Origin: Streptomyces sp. NBC_01551
Lineage (GTDB): Bacteria; Actinomycetota; Actinomycetes; Streptomycetales; Streptomycetaceae
Length of the DNA stretch: 34,088 bases
Direction of reading: 5' to 3'
NCBI RefSeq assembly: GCF_026339935.1
Contig: NZ_JAPEPX010000007.1
Coordinates: 1-34,088 of the forward strand
The notes beneath the pieces were generated by a model that had not been told where the DNA came from, ran no database searches, and saw only the letters and a list, made by a program, of their open reading frames with translations. Shown one piece after another: positions 1 to 25,600 of this stretch. The position numbers and the translations under genes are program-made. How positions within the stretch are numbered: position 1 is the stretch's first letter; every line of letters begins with the position of its first letter.

Positions 1-15118
<15,118 letters not shown>

Positions 15119-18100
15119 AGCAGGGCCCACTGGCCGGGGGCGACGGTGGTGGCGGCCGGCAGGGCCAGCGGGCTCCACTCGACGCGGAACAGCGAGTCGT
15201 GGAAGGCGGTGCGGGCCGCCCGTACCTGGTCGGGGGTGACGGGGCGCAGCAGCAGCGCGTCGACGGAGGCGACGGGCGCGCCGGACTCGTCGGCGAGGTC
15301 CACGGAGACGGTGTCCTGGCCGGCGGGCGCGAGGCGGACGCGCAGGGCGCGGGCGCCGACGGCGCGGAGGCTGACGCCGCTCCAGGAGAACGGCAGCCTG
15401 CCGTGCTCGGTGTCCTCCAGCAGGGAGCCCATGCCGACGGCGTGCAGGGCGGCGTCCAGCAGGGCGGGGTGCAGGCCGAAAAGGGCGGCCTCGGCGTGCG
15501 CCTGCTCGGGCAGGCGGACCTCGGCGAAGACCTCGTCGGCGCGCTGCCAGGCGGCGGTCAGGCCCTGGAAGACGGGTCCGTAGGCGAAGCCGGAGGCGGT
15601 GAGGTGCTCGTAGAGGCCCTCGACGGGGACGGCGGTGGCGTCCTGCGGCGGCCAGGTCGTGAGGTCGGCGCCGGCGCGCGGCGCGGGGCGGGCGCCGGCG
15701 GGGGTGAGGAAGCCGGTGGCGTGCCGGGTCCAGGCGCCTTCGCCCCAGGTGTCGTCGGCGGCGTCCTCGGGCCGGGAGTGCAGGGTCAGCGAGCGCCGTC
15801 CGTCGGTGTCGGGGGCGCCGACGGCGAGCTGGATCTGGACGCCGCCGTGCGGGGGCAGGGCGAGGGGGGCCTGGAGGGTGAGCTCGTCGAGGAGTTCGCA
15901 GCCGGTGTGCTCGCCGGCCTGGAGGGCGAGTTCCACGAAGGCGGTGCCGGGCAGCAGCACGGTGTCCATGACCGTGTGGTCGGCGAGCCAGGGGTGGGTG
16001 GCCAGGGAGAGCCGGCCGGTGAAGAGGTAGCCGTCGCCGTCGGCCAGGGCGATGGCGGCGCCGAGGAGCGGGTGGTCGGCGGAGCCGATGCCGGCGGCGG
16101 TGACGTCGCCGGTCCAGGCGGTGGGCTGTTCGGGCCAGTAGTGGCCCCGCTGGAAGGCGTACGTGGGCAGGTCGACGCGGGTGGCACCGCGCCCGGCGAA
16201 GACGGCGGACCAGTCGGCCCGGACGCCGTGCGCGTGGGCCTGGGCGACGGCGGCGGCGAACGCGGCCGGTTCGGGGCGGTCGGCGCGCAGGGCGGGGACG
16301 AAGACGGCGTCGTCCCGGTCGTTCTCGCCGGTGAGGCAGTCCTGTGCGAGGGCGGTGAGGACTCCGCCGGGGCCGACCTCGACGAAGGTGGTGACGCCGA
16401 GCGCGGCCAGGCCGCGTACCCCGTCGTGGAAGCGGACGGCCTCGCGGACGTGGCGGACCCAGTAGTCGGCGGTGCAGATCTCCTCGGCGGTGACGGAGGC
16501 GCCGGTGAGGTTCGAGACGATCGGGATGACGGGCGGCGCGTAGGAGACGGCTTCGGCGGCTTCCCGGAACGCGTCGAGCATGCCGTCCATGAGCGGCGAG
16601 TGGAAGGCGTGGCTGACGGTGAGCCGCTTGGTGCGCCGGCCGCGGGCGCGCAGGGCCTCGGCGATCTCCTCGGCGGCGTCCTCGTGGCCGGAGACGACCA
16701 CGGAGCGGGGGCCGTTGACGGCGGCGATGGACACCCGGTCGGTGAGGAGCGGGGTGACCTCGTCCTCGGTGGCCTCGACGGCGATCATCGAGCCGCCGGC
16801 GGGCAGGGCCTGCATGAGGCGGCCGCGGGCGGCCACGAGGGCGGCCGCGTCGGGGAGGGTGAGGACGCCGGAGACGTGGGCGGCGGCGAGTTCGCCGATG
16901 GAGTGCCCGATGAGGAAGTCGGCGGTGACGCCCCACTGTTCGAGCTGGCGGTAGAGGGCGACCTCGACGGCGAACAGGGCGGCCTGGGTGTAGGCGGTCG
17001 CGTCGAGCAGCGCCGCCTCGGGGGTGTCTTCGGCGGCGAACAGCACCTCGTACAGGGGGCGTTCGAGGTGCCGGTCGAGTTCGTCGCGGACCGCGTCGAG
17101 GGCGCGGGCGAAGCCGGGGTGGGTGGCGTACAGCTCGCGGCCCATGCCGGCGCGCTGGCTGCCCTGGCCGGTGAAGAGGAAGGCGGTGTTGCCGTCGCCG
17201 GCGGCGCCGAGGACGGCGGTCGCGGGCTGCTCGCCGGCGGCGAGCGCGTCGAGGTCGGCCAGCAGCTGCTCGCGGTCGGCGGCGAAGAGGACGGCCCGGC
17301 GGTCGAGGGCGGAGCGGCTGGTGGCGAGGGAGAAGCCGAGGTCGGTCAGGGCGGCGGGGTCCGCCGCGAGTGCGGGGTGGGCCCGCAGGTGGGCGGCGAG
17401 GCGGGCGGCCTGGGCGCGCAGGGCGTCGTCGCCCTGGCCGGAGACCAGCAGCGGCACGGGCCCGGTGGCACCTTCCGCGTCCACCGCGGCGTCAGCGCTG
17501 TCGGTGGCGCCCGTGCCGTCGGTCTTCGCGTCCGCGCCGGGTGCGTCGGCGGGCGGGGCCTGCTCGATGACGGTGTGGGCGTTGGTGCCGCTGACGCCGA
17601 AGGAGGAGATGCCGGCGCGGCGCGGCTGGCCGGTCTCGGGCCACGGCACGGCCCGGGTGAGCAGTTCGACGTCGCCGGTACTCCAGTCGACGGCGCTGGA
17701 CGGCTGGTCGATGTGGAGCGACTCGGGCAGGACGCCGTGCCGTATCGCCTCGACCATCTTGATGATGCCCGCGACACCGGCAGCGGCCTGGGTGTGCCCG
17801 ATGTTGGACTTGATGGAGCCCAGCCACAGCGGTCGGCCCTCGGGCCGGTTCTGGCCGTAGGTGGCCAGGATGGCCTGGGCCTCGATGGGGTCGCCGAGGG
17901 TGGTGCCGGTGCCGTGCGCCTCGATGACGTCGACCTGCGCCGGGGTGAGCCCGGCGTTGGTGAGCGCCTGGCGGATGACGCGCTGCTGCGACGGCCCGTT
18001 GGGGGCCGTCAGGCCGTTGCTCGCGCCGTCCTGGTTGATCGCGGAGCCGCGGACCACGGCGAGTACGGGGTGGCCGAGGCGGCGGGCGTCGGAGAGCTTC

Positions 18101-18951
18101 TCGACGAGGAGCATTCCGACGCCCTCGCCCCAGCCGGTGCCGTCGGCGCCGTCGGCGAACGGCTTGCACCGGCCGTCGGGGGCGAGCCCGCGCTGCCGGC
18201 TGAACTGCACGAAGGCGCGCGGGCTGGACATGACCGTGACACCGCCCGCGAGCGCCAGCGAGCACTCGCCGCCCCGCAGCGCCTGCACCGCGAGGTGGAG
18301 GGCGACGAGCGAGGACGAGCAGGCGGTGTCGATGGTGACGGCGGGGCCTTCGAGGCCGAAGGTGTAGGAGAGGCGGCCGGAGACGACGCTGGCCGCGTTC
18401 CCGGTGAGGAGGTACTGCTCGACGCCCTGGGGGACGCCGTCGCGGAGCAGGTCGGGGTAGTCCTGGCCGTTGGTGCCGATGAACACGCCGGCCTTGCTGC
18501 CGCGCAGCGTCGCCGGGTCGATGCCGGCGCGCTCGAAGGTCTCCCAGGACGTTTCGAGCAGCAGTCGCTGCTGCGGGTCCATGCCGAGGGTCTCGCGCGG
18601 GCTGATCCCGAAGAACGCGGCGTCGAACTCGCCGACCCCGTCGAGGAATCCACCCTCGCGGGTGTACGAGGTGCCCCGCTGGTCGGGGTCCGCGTCGTAC
18701 AGGGACTCGATGTCCCAGCCGCGGTCGGTGGGGAAGTCGGTGATGGCGTCCCGGCCTCCCGCGACGAGGCCCCACAGGTCCTCCGGCGACTGGATGCCGC
18801 CGGGGAACCTGCAGGCCATGCCGACGATGGCGATCGGCTCCGGCTCCTGGGCCTCGACCTCGCGCAGGCGCTGCCGTGTCTGGTGCAGATCGGCCGTCAC
18901 CCGCTTCAAGTAGCCGATGATCTTGTCCTGATCCGCTACCTGATCCGCCAT

Positions 18952-19014
18952 TGGAACCTCACCCATGTTCGTCACAAACCCTTGCGCTGCTACTGCCTGC
19001 TGTCCGCTGTGCTG
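18952..19014. other. Short intergenic region between gene B and gene A (63 bp)
   Basis: It has no hairpin comparable to the one after gene C and no visible promoter. The short same-strand gap suggests genes B and A are co-transcribed. It contains the gene A ribosome-binding site and two possible upstream in-frame starts (GTG at 18975, ATG at 18966). Confidence 0.7.
18957..18963 (-). promoter_or_regulatory. Ribosome-binding site GGTGAGG for gene A
   Basis: GGTGAGG at 18963-18957 ends 5 nt before the ATG at 18951-18949. That ATG gives [17 protein letters not shown], the usual start of a PKS docking helix. The upstream in-frame ATG (18966) and GTG (18975) would place this site inside the coding region and have no clear site of their own. 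Confidence 0.65.
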
Positions 19015-22000
19015 CTAGATACCGAGCTCGTTCTCGATGAAGTCGAAGAGCTCGTCGGTCGTGGCTTCCTGGAGCTTCTCGGCCACGGCCCCGCCGCTCG
19101 AAGGGGCTTGCGGTTCACCCCATTTCGCGAGGAGGGCCTGCAGGCGCGAGGCGATGTCGGCCCGCGTCTCCCCGTCCGGATCGAGGACGGACAGCGCCGA
19201 TTCGAGCTTTTCGAGTTCCGCGATGCCGGGGGCGGCCGCGGTGCTGCCGTCCTGGACGATCTCGGCGCGCAGGAACTCGGCCAGGACCGCGGGGGTCGGG
19301 TGGTCGAAGACCAGCGTCGCCGGGAGCTTCAGCCCGGTGGCCGCGTTCAGGCGGTTGCGGAGCTCCAGCGCGATCAGGGAGTCGAAGCCGAGCTCCTTGA
19401 ACGCGCGGCCCGCGCCGACCTCGTCGGTGGTGGGGTGCCCGAGCGCGGTCGCCGCGTGGGAGCGGACCAGTTCCAGTACGGCCAGGGCCTGTTCGGCCTG
19501 CGCCATCACCGACAGCCGTCGGCGCAGCGCCTCGGCCGGGGAACCCTCCCCGGCCGGGCCGCCCGCTTCACCGGCGGCCGACGCGGCCTGCGCGAGCCGC
19601 CGCACCTCGGGCAGGTCCGCGAGGAACGGGCTGGGCCGCACCGCGGTGTAGCCCGGCGTGAACCGCTCCCACTGGATGTCGGCGACGGCGACGGCCGGCT
19701 CGGCGTGGTCGAGGGCCTGCTGGAGCGCCCGGATCGCGGCGCGCGGCGCCATGGCGGGCACGCCGCCGCGGTCGAGCCGCTCTCCGATGGCGCCGCCCGC
19801 GGCCAGTCCGCTGTCACCCCACCGGCCCCAGGCCACCGAGGTGGCGGGCAGGCCGTCGGCGTGCCGCTGCTCGGCGAGGGCGTCCAGGTAGGAGTTGGCG
19901 GCCGCGTAGTTGCCCTGTCCGGCGTCGCCGAGGGTGCCGGCGACTCCGGAGAAGAGCACGAACGCGGACAGACCGAGGTCGCGGGTCAGCTCGTGGAGGG
20001 TGAGCGCCGCGTCCGCCTTGGGGGCGAGCACGGTCGCGAACCGCTCGGGGGTCAGCCCGTCGATGACGCCGTCGTCGAGGACGCCGGCGGTGTGTACGAC
20101 GGCGGTCAGCGGCCGGTCGGCGGGGACGGAGGCCAGGAGGGCGGCGAGGGCGTCGCGGTCGCTGACGTCACAGGCGGCGAGCGTGACCTCGGCGCCCAGC
20201 GCGGCCAGTTCCTCGCGCAGCCCGTCCGCGCCGGGCGCCTCGGCCCCGCGACGGCTGGTCAGGATCAGGTGCTCGGCGCCGTTCTCCGCCAGCCAGCGGG
20301 CCACGTGCGCACCCAGGGCGCCCGTACCACCGGTGACCAGCGTCGTCCCGGCCGGACGCCACTCGGGCGCGGTCGGCGCGTCGGCGAGCGGGGCGTGGAC
20401 CAGACGCCGGCCGAACAGCCCGGAGGCGCGGAGCGCCACCTGGTCCTCGGAGCCGTCACCGGCCAGGACTCCCACGAGCCGTTCGAGCGTGCGGTCGTCG
20501 GCCTGCGCGGGCAGGTCGAGCAGACCGCCCCAGCGGTCGGGGAACTCCAGCGCGGCGGTGCGGCCGAAGCCCCACAGCAGGGCCTGCGCCGGATCCTGGA
20601 GCCGCTCGGAGCGGGAGACTGACACGGCGCCGCGGGTGACGCACCACAGGGGCGCGGCGACGTCGGCGTCCCCGAGGGCCTGGACGAGCACGGCGGTGCC
20701 GAGGAGCCCGGCGTGGGCGCGCAGCGCGGCCCCGTCGTCGCCGAGGGCGAGGAGGGAGAGCACCCCGGCGGGGGCGGGGGCCCCCTCCGTGGCGGCCTTC
20801 AGGACGGCGGTCAGCGCGTCCCGGCCGGCCGCGTCGGCGGCCACGGTGACGGTACGGACCTCCGCGCCCCGGTCGGTGAGCGTACGGAGAACAGCGGCGG
20901 CCGCGTCACCGGCCGCTCCGGAGACCGCCTCGGGCACGACGACCAGCCAGGTGCCGGAGAGCCGGGCGCTGGTGGCTTCGGTCAGGGCCTTCCAAGTGAC
21001 CCGGTAGCGCCAGCCGTCGACGGTGGACTGCTCACGGCTCTGCCGCCGCCACGAGGACAGCGCGGGGAGCAGGGCGGTCAGGGGCTGGTCGCCCTCGATC
21101 CGCAGTTCGGCGGTGAGCGCGGCGAGGTCCTCGCGCTCGACGGCGTCCCAGAACCGGGCGTCGATCACGCTCTCGCCCGTCAGCTCACCCGCTTCGACCG
21201 CCGCGGCCTCCGGCCAGAACCGCTGCGACTGGAAAGCGTAGGTCGGCAGGTCCACGCGCCGGGCGCCGGTGCCGGCGAAGACCGCGTCCCAGTCGACCGT
21301 CACGCCGCGGACGTAGGCCTCGCCCAAGGAGAGCCAGAAACGCTCCAGACCACCCTCGTTGCGGCGCAGGGAACCCAGGATCGCGGCCTCGCGGCCCGCG
21401 TCCTCGACGGTCTCCTGCATCCCGACCGTCAGCACCGGGTGCGGACTCGACTCGATGAACACACCGAAGCCCTGCTCCAGGAGCGTGCGGGTCGCCTGCT
21501 CCAGCTCGACTGTCTGACGCAGGTTGCGGAACCAGTAACCGGCATCCAGCTCCGGCCCCTGCACCCACTCACCGGTGACCGTGGACAGGAACGGAACCTC
21601 CGCCGCCTGCGGAACGATCGGGGCGAGGAGTTCGGCCAGCTCGTCCCGCAGCAGTTCGACCTGCGCGGAGTGCGAGGCGTAGTCCACCGCGATCCGCTTG
21701 GCACGAACCCCGTCCGCCTCACACGAGGCGAGGAGCTCCTCCAGGGCCTGGACCTCGCCGGAGACGACCACGGAAGACGGGCCGTTGACCGCGGCGACGG
21801 AAATCCGCTCCTCACCCCACGGCGCGATCCGCTCACGTACCTCGGCAGCGGGCAGCGGCACGGACACCATGCCGCCCAAGCCGGCCAGCACCCGCCCGAT
21901 CGCCTGACTCCGCAAAGCCACGACACGAGCCGCGTCCTCCAGGGACAAGATCCCGGCGACGCAGGCGGCCGCGATCTCACCCTGCGAATGCCCGATCACC

Positions 22001-22644
22001 GCACCCGGACGCACACCCGCCGAACGCCACACCTCAGCCAACGACACCATCACCGCGAACAGAGCCGGCTGCACGACATCCACCCGGTCGAGCGAGGGCA
22101 CGCCATCGGCACCCCGGAGCACATCCACCAACGACCAGTCGGTGAAGGGCTCCAGCGCCTTCGCACACTCATCCACCCGGGCAGCAAACACGGGTGAAGC
22201 GTCCAACAGCGCCTCCGCCATGCCCACCCATTGCGACCCCTGTCCGGGGAACACGAACGCGCTCTTGCCCCCGATGACCGACCCCTGGACGAGCAGGGGT
22301 GCGGTGCCTCCGGCGGCCAGGGCGGCCAGGCCCACGAGCTGTTCCTCGGGGTCCCGGCCGATCAGTACCGCGCGCCGGTCGTGTGCCGTGCGGGTCGTGG
22401 CCAGGGAGTGGCCGACGTCGACGCGTCGCAGGTCAGGACGGGTGGCGAGGTGGTTCAGCAGTCGCTCCGCCTGGCCGCGCAGCGCCTTCTCGGTCTTGGC
22501 CGTCAGCGGCCAGGGCAGCGGGGTCCGTCGGTCGGAACCGGTGTCGTCCGGGGTGGTCGCGGTCAGTAGGGGGGGGGGTCGACGACGCAGGGGTCGCCTG
22601 TTCGTCGGACCCCTGTTCCGCCGGGGCCTGCTCGATGATGGCAT
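19015..22644 (-). CDS. Type I modular PKS, gene B C-terminal part (AT-KR-ACP-docking), restored frame
   Basis: This frame carries the rest of module B2 and ends at TAG 19015-19017. The first roughly 25 residues of the open frame, before the ten-G tract, are not PKS-like; true homology begins at the tract (PPLLTATTPDD), so this is the continuation of gene B and not a separate gene. It encodes AT (FPGQGSQWVGM, GHSQGE, YASH), KR (TGGTGALG, LDD, NYAAAN), ACP (GFDSL) and a C-terminal docking domain ending in DELFDFIENELGI. I see no ribosome-binding site that would make it a free-standing gene. Translation in this sequence state would need a frameshift or transcriptional slippage. Confidence 0.9.
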   Translation of the reverse strand: MPSSSRPRRNRGPTNRRPLRRRPPPLLTATTPDDTGSDRRTPLPWPLTAKTEKALRGQAERLLNHLATRPDLRRVDVGHSLATTRTAHDRRAVLIGRDPEEQLVGLAALAAGGTAPLLVQGSVIGGKSAFVFPGQGSQWVGMAEALLDASPVFAARVDECAKALEPFTDWSLVDVLRGADGVPSLDRVDVVQPALFAVMVSLAEVWRSAGVRPGAVIGHSQGEIAAACVAGILSLEDAARVVALRSQAIGRVLAGLGGMVSVPLPAAEVRERIAPWGEERISVAAVNGPSSVVVSGEVQALEELLASCEADGVRAKRIAVDYASHSAQVELLRDELAELLAPIVPQAAEVPFLSTVTGEWVQGPELDAGYWFRNLRQTVELEQATRTLLEQGFGVFIESSPHPVLTVGMQETVEDAGREAAILGSLRRNEGGLERFWLSLGEAYVRGVTVDWDAVFAGTGARRVDLPTYAFQSQRFWPEAAAVEAGELTGESVIDARFWDAVEREDLAALTAELRIEGDQPLTALLPALSSWRRQSREQSTVDGWRYRVTWKALTEATSARLSGTWLVVVPEAVSGAAGDAAAAVLRTLTDRGAEVRTVTVAADAAGRDALTAVLKAATEGAPAPAGVLSLLALGDDGAALRAHAGLLGTAVLVQALGDADVAAPLWCVTRGAVSVSRSERLQDPAQALLWGFGRTAALEFPDRWGGLLDLPAQADDRTLERLVGVLAGDGSEDQVALRASGLFGRRLVHAPLADAPTAPEWRPAGTTLVTGGTGALGAHVARWLAENGAEHLILTSRRGAEAPGADGLREELAALGAEVTLAACDVSDRDALAALLASVPADRPLTAVVHTAGVLDDGVIDGLTPERFATVLAPKADAALTLHELTRDLGLSAFVLFSGVAGTLGDAGQGNYAAANSYLDALAEQRHADGLPATSVAWGRWGDSGLAAGGAIGERLDRGGVPAMAPRAAIRALQQALDHAEPAVAVADIQWERFTPGYTAVRPSPFLADLPEVRRLAQAASAAGEAGGPAGEGSPAEALRRRLSVMAQAEQALAVLELVRSHAATALGHPTTDEVGAGRAFKELGFDSLIALELRNRLNAATGLKLPATLVFDHPTPAVLAEFLRAEIVQDGSTAAAPGIAELEKLESALSVLDPDGETRADIASRLQALLAKWGEPQAPSSGGAVAEKLQEATTDELFDFIENELGI
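21240..22200 (-). repeat. AT domain copy 2 (module B2), near-identical to 25936-26896
   Basis: This is the partner of the AT block in module B1 (offset 4696 bp). The best stretch is 21671-22179, with two mismatches by eye near 21790. The match ends abruptly at 22180, and two short patches inside (about 21555-21572 and 21627-21670) differ. Confidence 0.9.
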
Positions 22645-25600
22645 GGGCGTTGGTCCCGCTGAACCCGAACGACGACACTCCCGCTCGCCAGGGGCGGCCC
22701 CCGGTCTCGGGCCAGGCCCGCTGTTCGGTCAGCAGGGCCACCTCGCCCGCGCTCCAGTCCACGTGCGGGGTGGGCTGGGCGATGTGGATGCTCTGCGGCA
22801 GCATGCCGTGCTGCATGGCCAGCACCATCTTCATCACACCGGCCACGCCGGCGGCGGCCTGCGCGTGACCGATGTTGGACTTGATCGAGCCGAGCAGCAG
22901 CGGCTGATCGGCCGGCCGGTCCTGCCCGTACGTGGCCAGCAGGGCCTGCGCCTCGATCGGGTCGCCCAGGGTCGTACCCGTGCCGTGCGCCTCCACGACG
23001 TCCACCTCGGCCGTCGTCAGGCGGGCGTTGGCCAGGGCCTGGCGGATGACGCGCTGCTGGGAGGGGCCGTTCGGAGCCGTCAGGCCGTTGCTCGCGCCGT
23101 CCTGGTTGATGGCCGTACCCCGGACCACGGCCAGCACGGGGTGCCCGTGGCGCCGCGCGTCCGACAGCCGCTCCACGAGCAGCATGCCGACGCCCTCGGC
23201 CGGGCTGAAGCCGTCCGCGTCGGCGGAGAACGCCTTGCAGCGGCCGTCGGTGGACAGGCCTCGCTGGCGGCTGAACTCGATGAAGGTGCCAGGCGTGGAC
23301 ATGACCGTCACACCGCCGGCCAGGGCCATGGAGCACTCGCCGCTCCGCAGCGCCTGCACCGCGAGGTGCAGGGCCACGAGCGATGCCGAGCAGGCCGTGT
23401 CGACGGTGACCGCCGGGCCCTCCAGGCCGAAGGTGTACGAGAGCCGGCCGGAGACGACGCTGCCCGCGCTGCCGGTGGCCAGGTGTCCTTCGAGGCCGTC
23501 GGCCGCACCCCGTACGAGGTGGGAGTAGTCGGAGCCGTTGGTCCCGACGAACACGCCGGACTGGCTGCCGCGGAGGGTGTCCGGGTCGATGCCGGCCCGC
23601 TCGAAGACCTCCCACGAGGTCTCCAGCAGCAGCCGCTGCTGCGGGTCCATGGCCAGGGCCTCGCGCGGGGAGATCCCGAAGAACGCCGGGTCGAAGGCGG
23701 CCGCGTCGGAGAGGAAGCCGCCCTCGCGGGTGTAGGAGGTGCCCTGCGCGTTGGGGTCGGGGTCGTACAGCGCCTCGACGTCCCAGCCCCGGTCGGCCGG
23801 GAACTGCGAGAGGGCGTCGCCGCCGGAGGCGAGCAGCTGCCACAGTTCCTCGGGGCTGCGGACGCCGCCGGGGAAGCGGCAGCTCATCGCGACGACGGCG
23901 ATCGGCTCGGCGTCGGACGCGGAGGCGGAGGCAGTCGGTACGAGCGTGGCGCCGACCGCGCCCTGCCCGGCGAGCTCTGCCCGCAGGTGGCGGGCGAGGA
24001 CGGTGGGCGTCGGGTAGTCGAAGACGAGGGTGGGCGGCAGCTTGAGGCCGGCGGCGGCGTTCAGGCGGTTGCGCAGCTCAACGGAGGTGAGGGAGTCGAA
24101 GCCCAGCTCCTTGAACGCCCGGCCGGCCTCGACGGCGTCGGGCCCGGCGTAGCCGAGGACGGCGGCGACGGCGGTACGGACCAGCTCCAGCAGCAGCCGT
24201 TCCTGCTCGGCCTCGGGCTGCCCGGCGAGCTGCCGGGTGAGGACGGCGGCGCTGCCGGTGTCCTCGGCCGCGTCGGTACGGGCGTGCTCCATGGCCTGCC
24301 GCGCCTCGGGCAGGTCGTGCAGCAGCGGCCGGGCGCGGCCGGAGGTGAAGGCCAGGACGAAGCGCTTCCACTCCATGTCGGCAACGGTCAGCGTGGTCTC
24401 GTCACGGTCCAGCGCGTGCTGGAGTGCGCTGACGGCCCGCTCGGGAGCCATCTCGATGACGCCGTGGCGGCGCATCCGGTCGCCGACGGCGCCTTCGGCC
24501 ATGCCTCCGTCGCCCCAGGGGCCCCAGGCGAGGGAGGTGGCGGGCAGCCCGGCGGCGCGCCGGTACTCGGCGAAGGCGTCGAGGAACGCGTTGCCCGGCG
24601 CGTAGTTGCCCTGGCCGGGGGCGCCGAAGGTGGCGGCGAAGGAGGAGAAGAGGACGAACGCGGACAGGTCGAGGTCGCGGGTCAGCTCGTGCAGGTGCAG
24701 CGTGGCGTCCACCTTGACCCGCAGGACGCGCTCGACCTGCTCGGGCGTGAGCGCCTCGATCACTCCGTCGTCGAGGACGGCGGCGGTGTGTACGACGGCG
24801 GTCAGCGGCCGGTCGGCGGGGACGGAGGCCAGGAGGGCGGCGAGGGCGTCGCGGTCGCTGACGTCGCAGGCGGCGAGCGTGACCTCGGCGCCCAGGGCCG
24901 TCAGTTCCTCGCGCAGCCCGTCCGCGCCGGGCGCCTCGGCCCCGCGGCGGCTGGTCAGGATCAGGTGCTCGGCGCCGTTCTCCGCCAGCCAGCGGGCCAC
25001 GTGCGCACCCAGGGCGCCCGTACCACCGGTGACCAGCGTCGTCCCGGCCGGACGCCACTCGCGCACCGGCGGGGTTTCGGCCAGCCGGGCCCGCACGAGA
25101 CGTCGCACGAAGAGCCCCGAGGACCGCACGGCCACCTGGTCCTCGGCGGCGTCCCCGGCAAGCACGCCGACGAGTCGTCCGAGCGTCCGGGCGTCGGTCT
25201 GCGCGGGCAGGTCGATCAGACCGCCCCAACGCTCGCCGTGTTCCAGGGCCGTGACGCGGCCGAGTCCCCAGATCGGGGCCTGCGCGGGATCGGCCTGCTG
25301 CTCGGAACGGCCCACGGACACCGCGCCACGGGTGACGCACCAGAGCGGAGCGGCAACGTCGGCGTCACCGAGGGCCTGGACGAGCGCGAGGGTGGCGATC
25401 ACCCCGGCGGGCGCGGCGGAGCCGATCGGCTCCGCTTCGGCCCCGGCGGGGGTCAGGAGGGACAGCACGCCCGCCACGGCGGGGCCGTCGGCGAGTGCCT
25501 CACGGATCCGCTCGACCAGCTCGGCACGGGCGTCGTGGGTACGGGGGACCGCGATCTGCCGTACATCGGCCCCGTGTTCGGCGAGCGCGCGCACGACGGC

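Larger units (their letters stand above)
19018..23910 (-). other. PKS module B2: KS-AT(methylmalonyl)-KR(B1-type)-ACP + C-docking (frameshifted between KS and AT)
   Basis: KS runs about 23910-22625, with Cys at 23390-23392 in DTACSAS (Ala replaces the usual middle Ser), HGTGT and KSNIGHAQ. The frame change at 22569-22578 lies in the KS-AT linker. AT runs about 22260-21230, with YASH at 21670-21681, methylmalonyl type. KR runs about 21020-19680, with LDD and catalytic Tyr at 19906-19908 followed by AAAN (no Pro), so B1-type is predicted. ACP Ser lies at 19378-19380. There is no DH or ER. Predicted output is a propionate unit with a D-hydroxyl and non-epimerised methyl. The tail (about 19230-19018) ends in the acidic motif TTDELFDF and should dock onto the N-terminus of gene A. 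Confidence 0.9.

Noticed and set aside
18952..19014. Terminator between genes B and A
   Set aside because: No stable stem-loop is visible in the 63-bp gap.
19015..22644. A separate gene with its own start at 22644
   Set aside because: The stretch before the ten-G tract is non-homologous, no ribosome-binding site is visible, and the sequence continues the AT of module B2 in the shifted frame.
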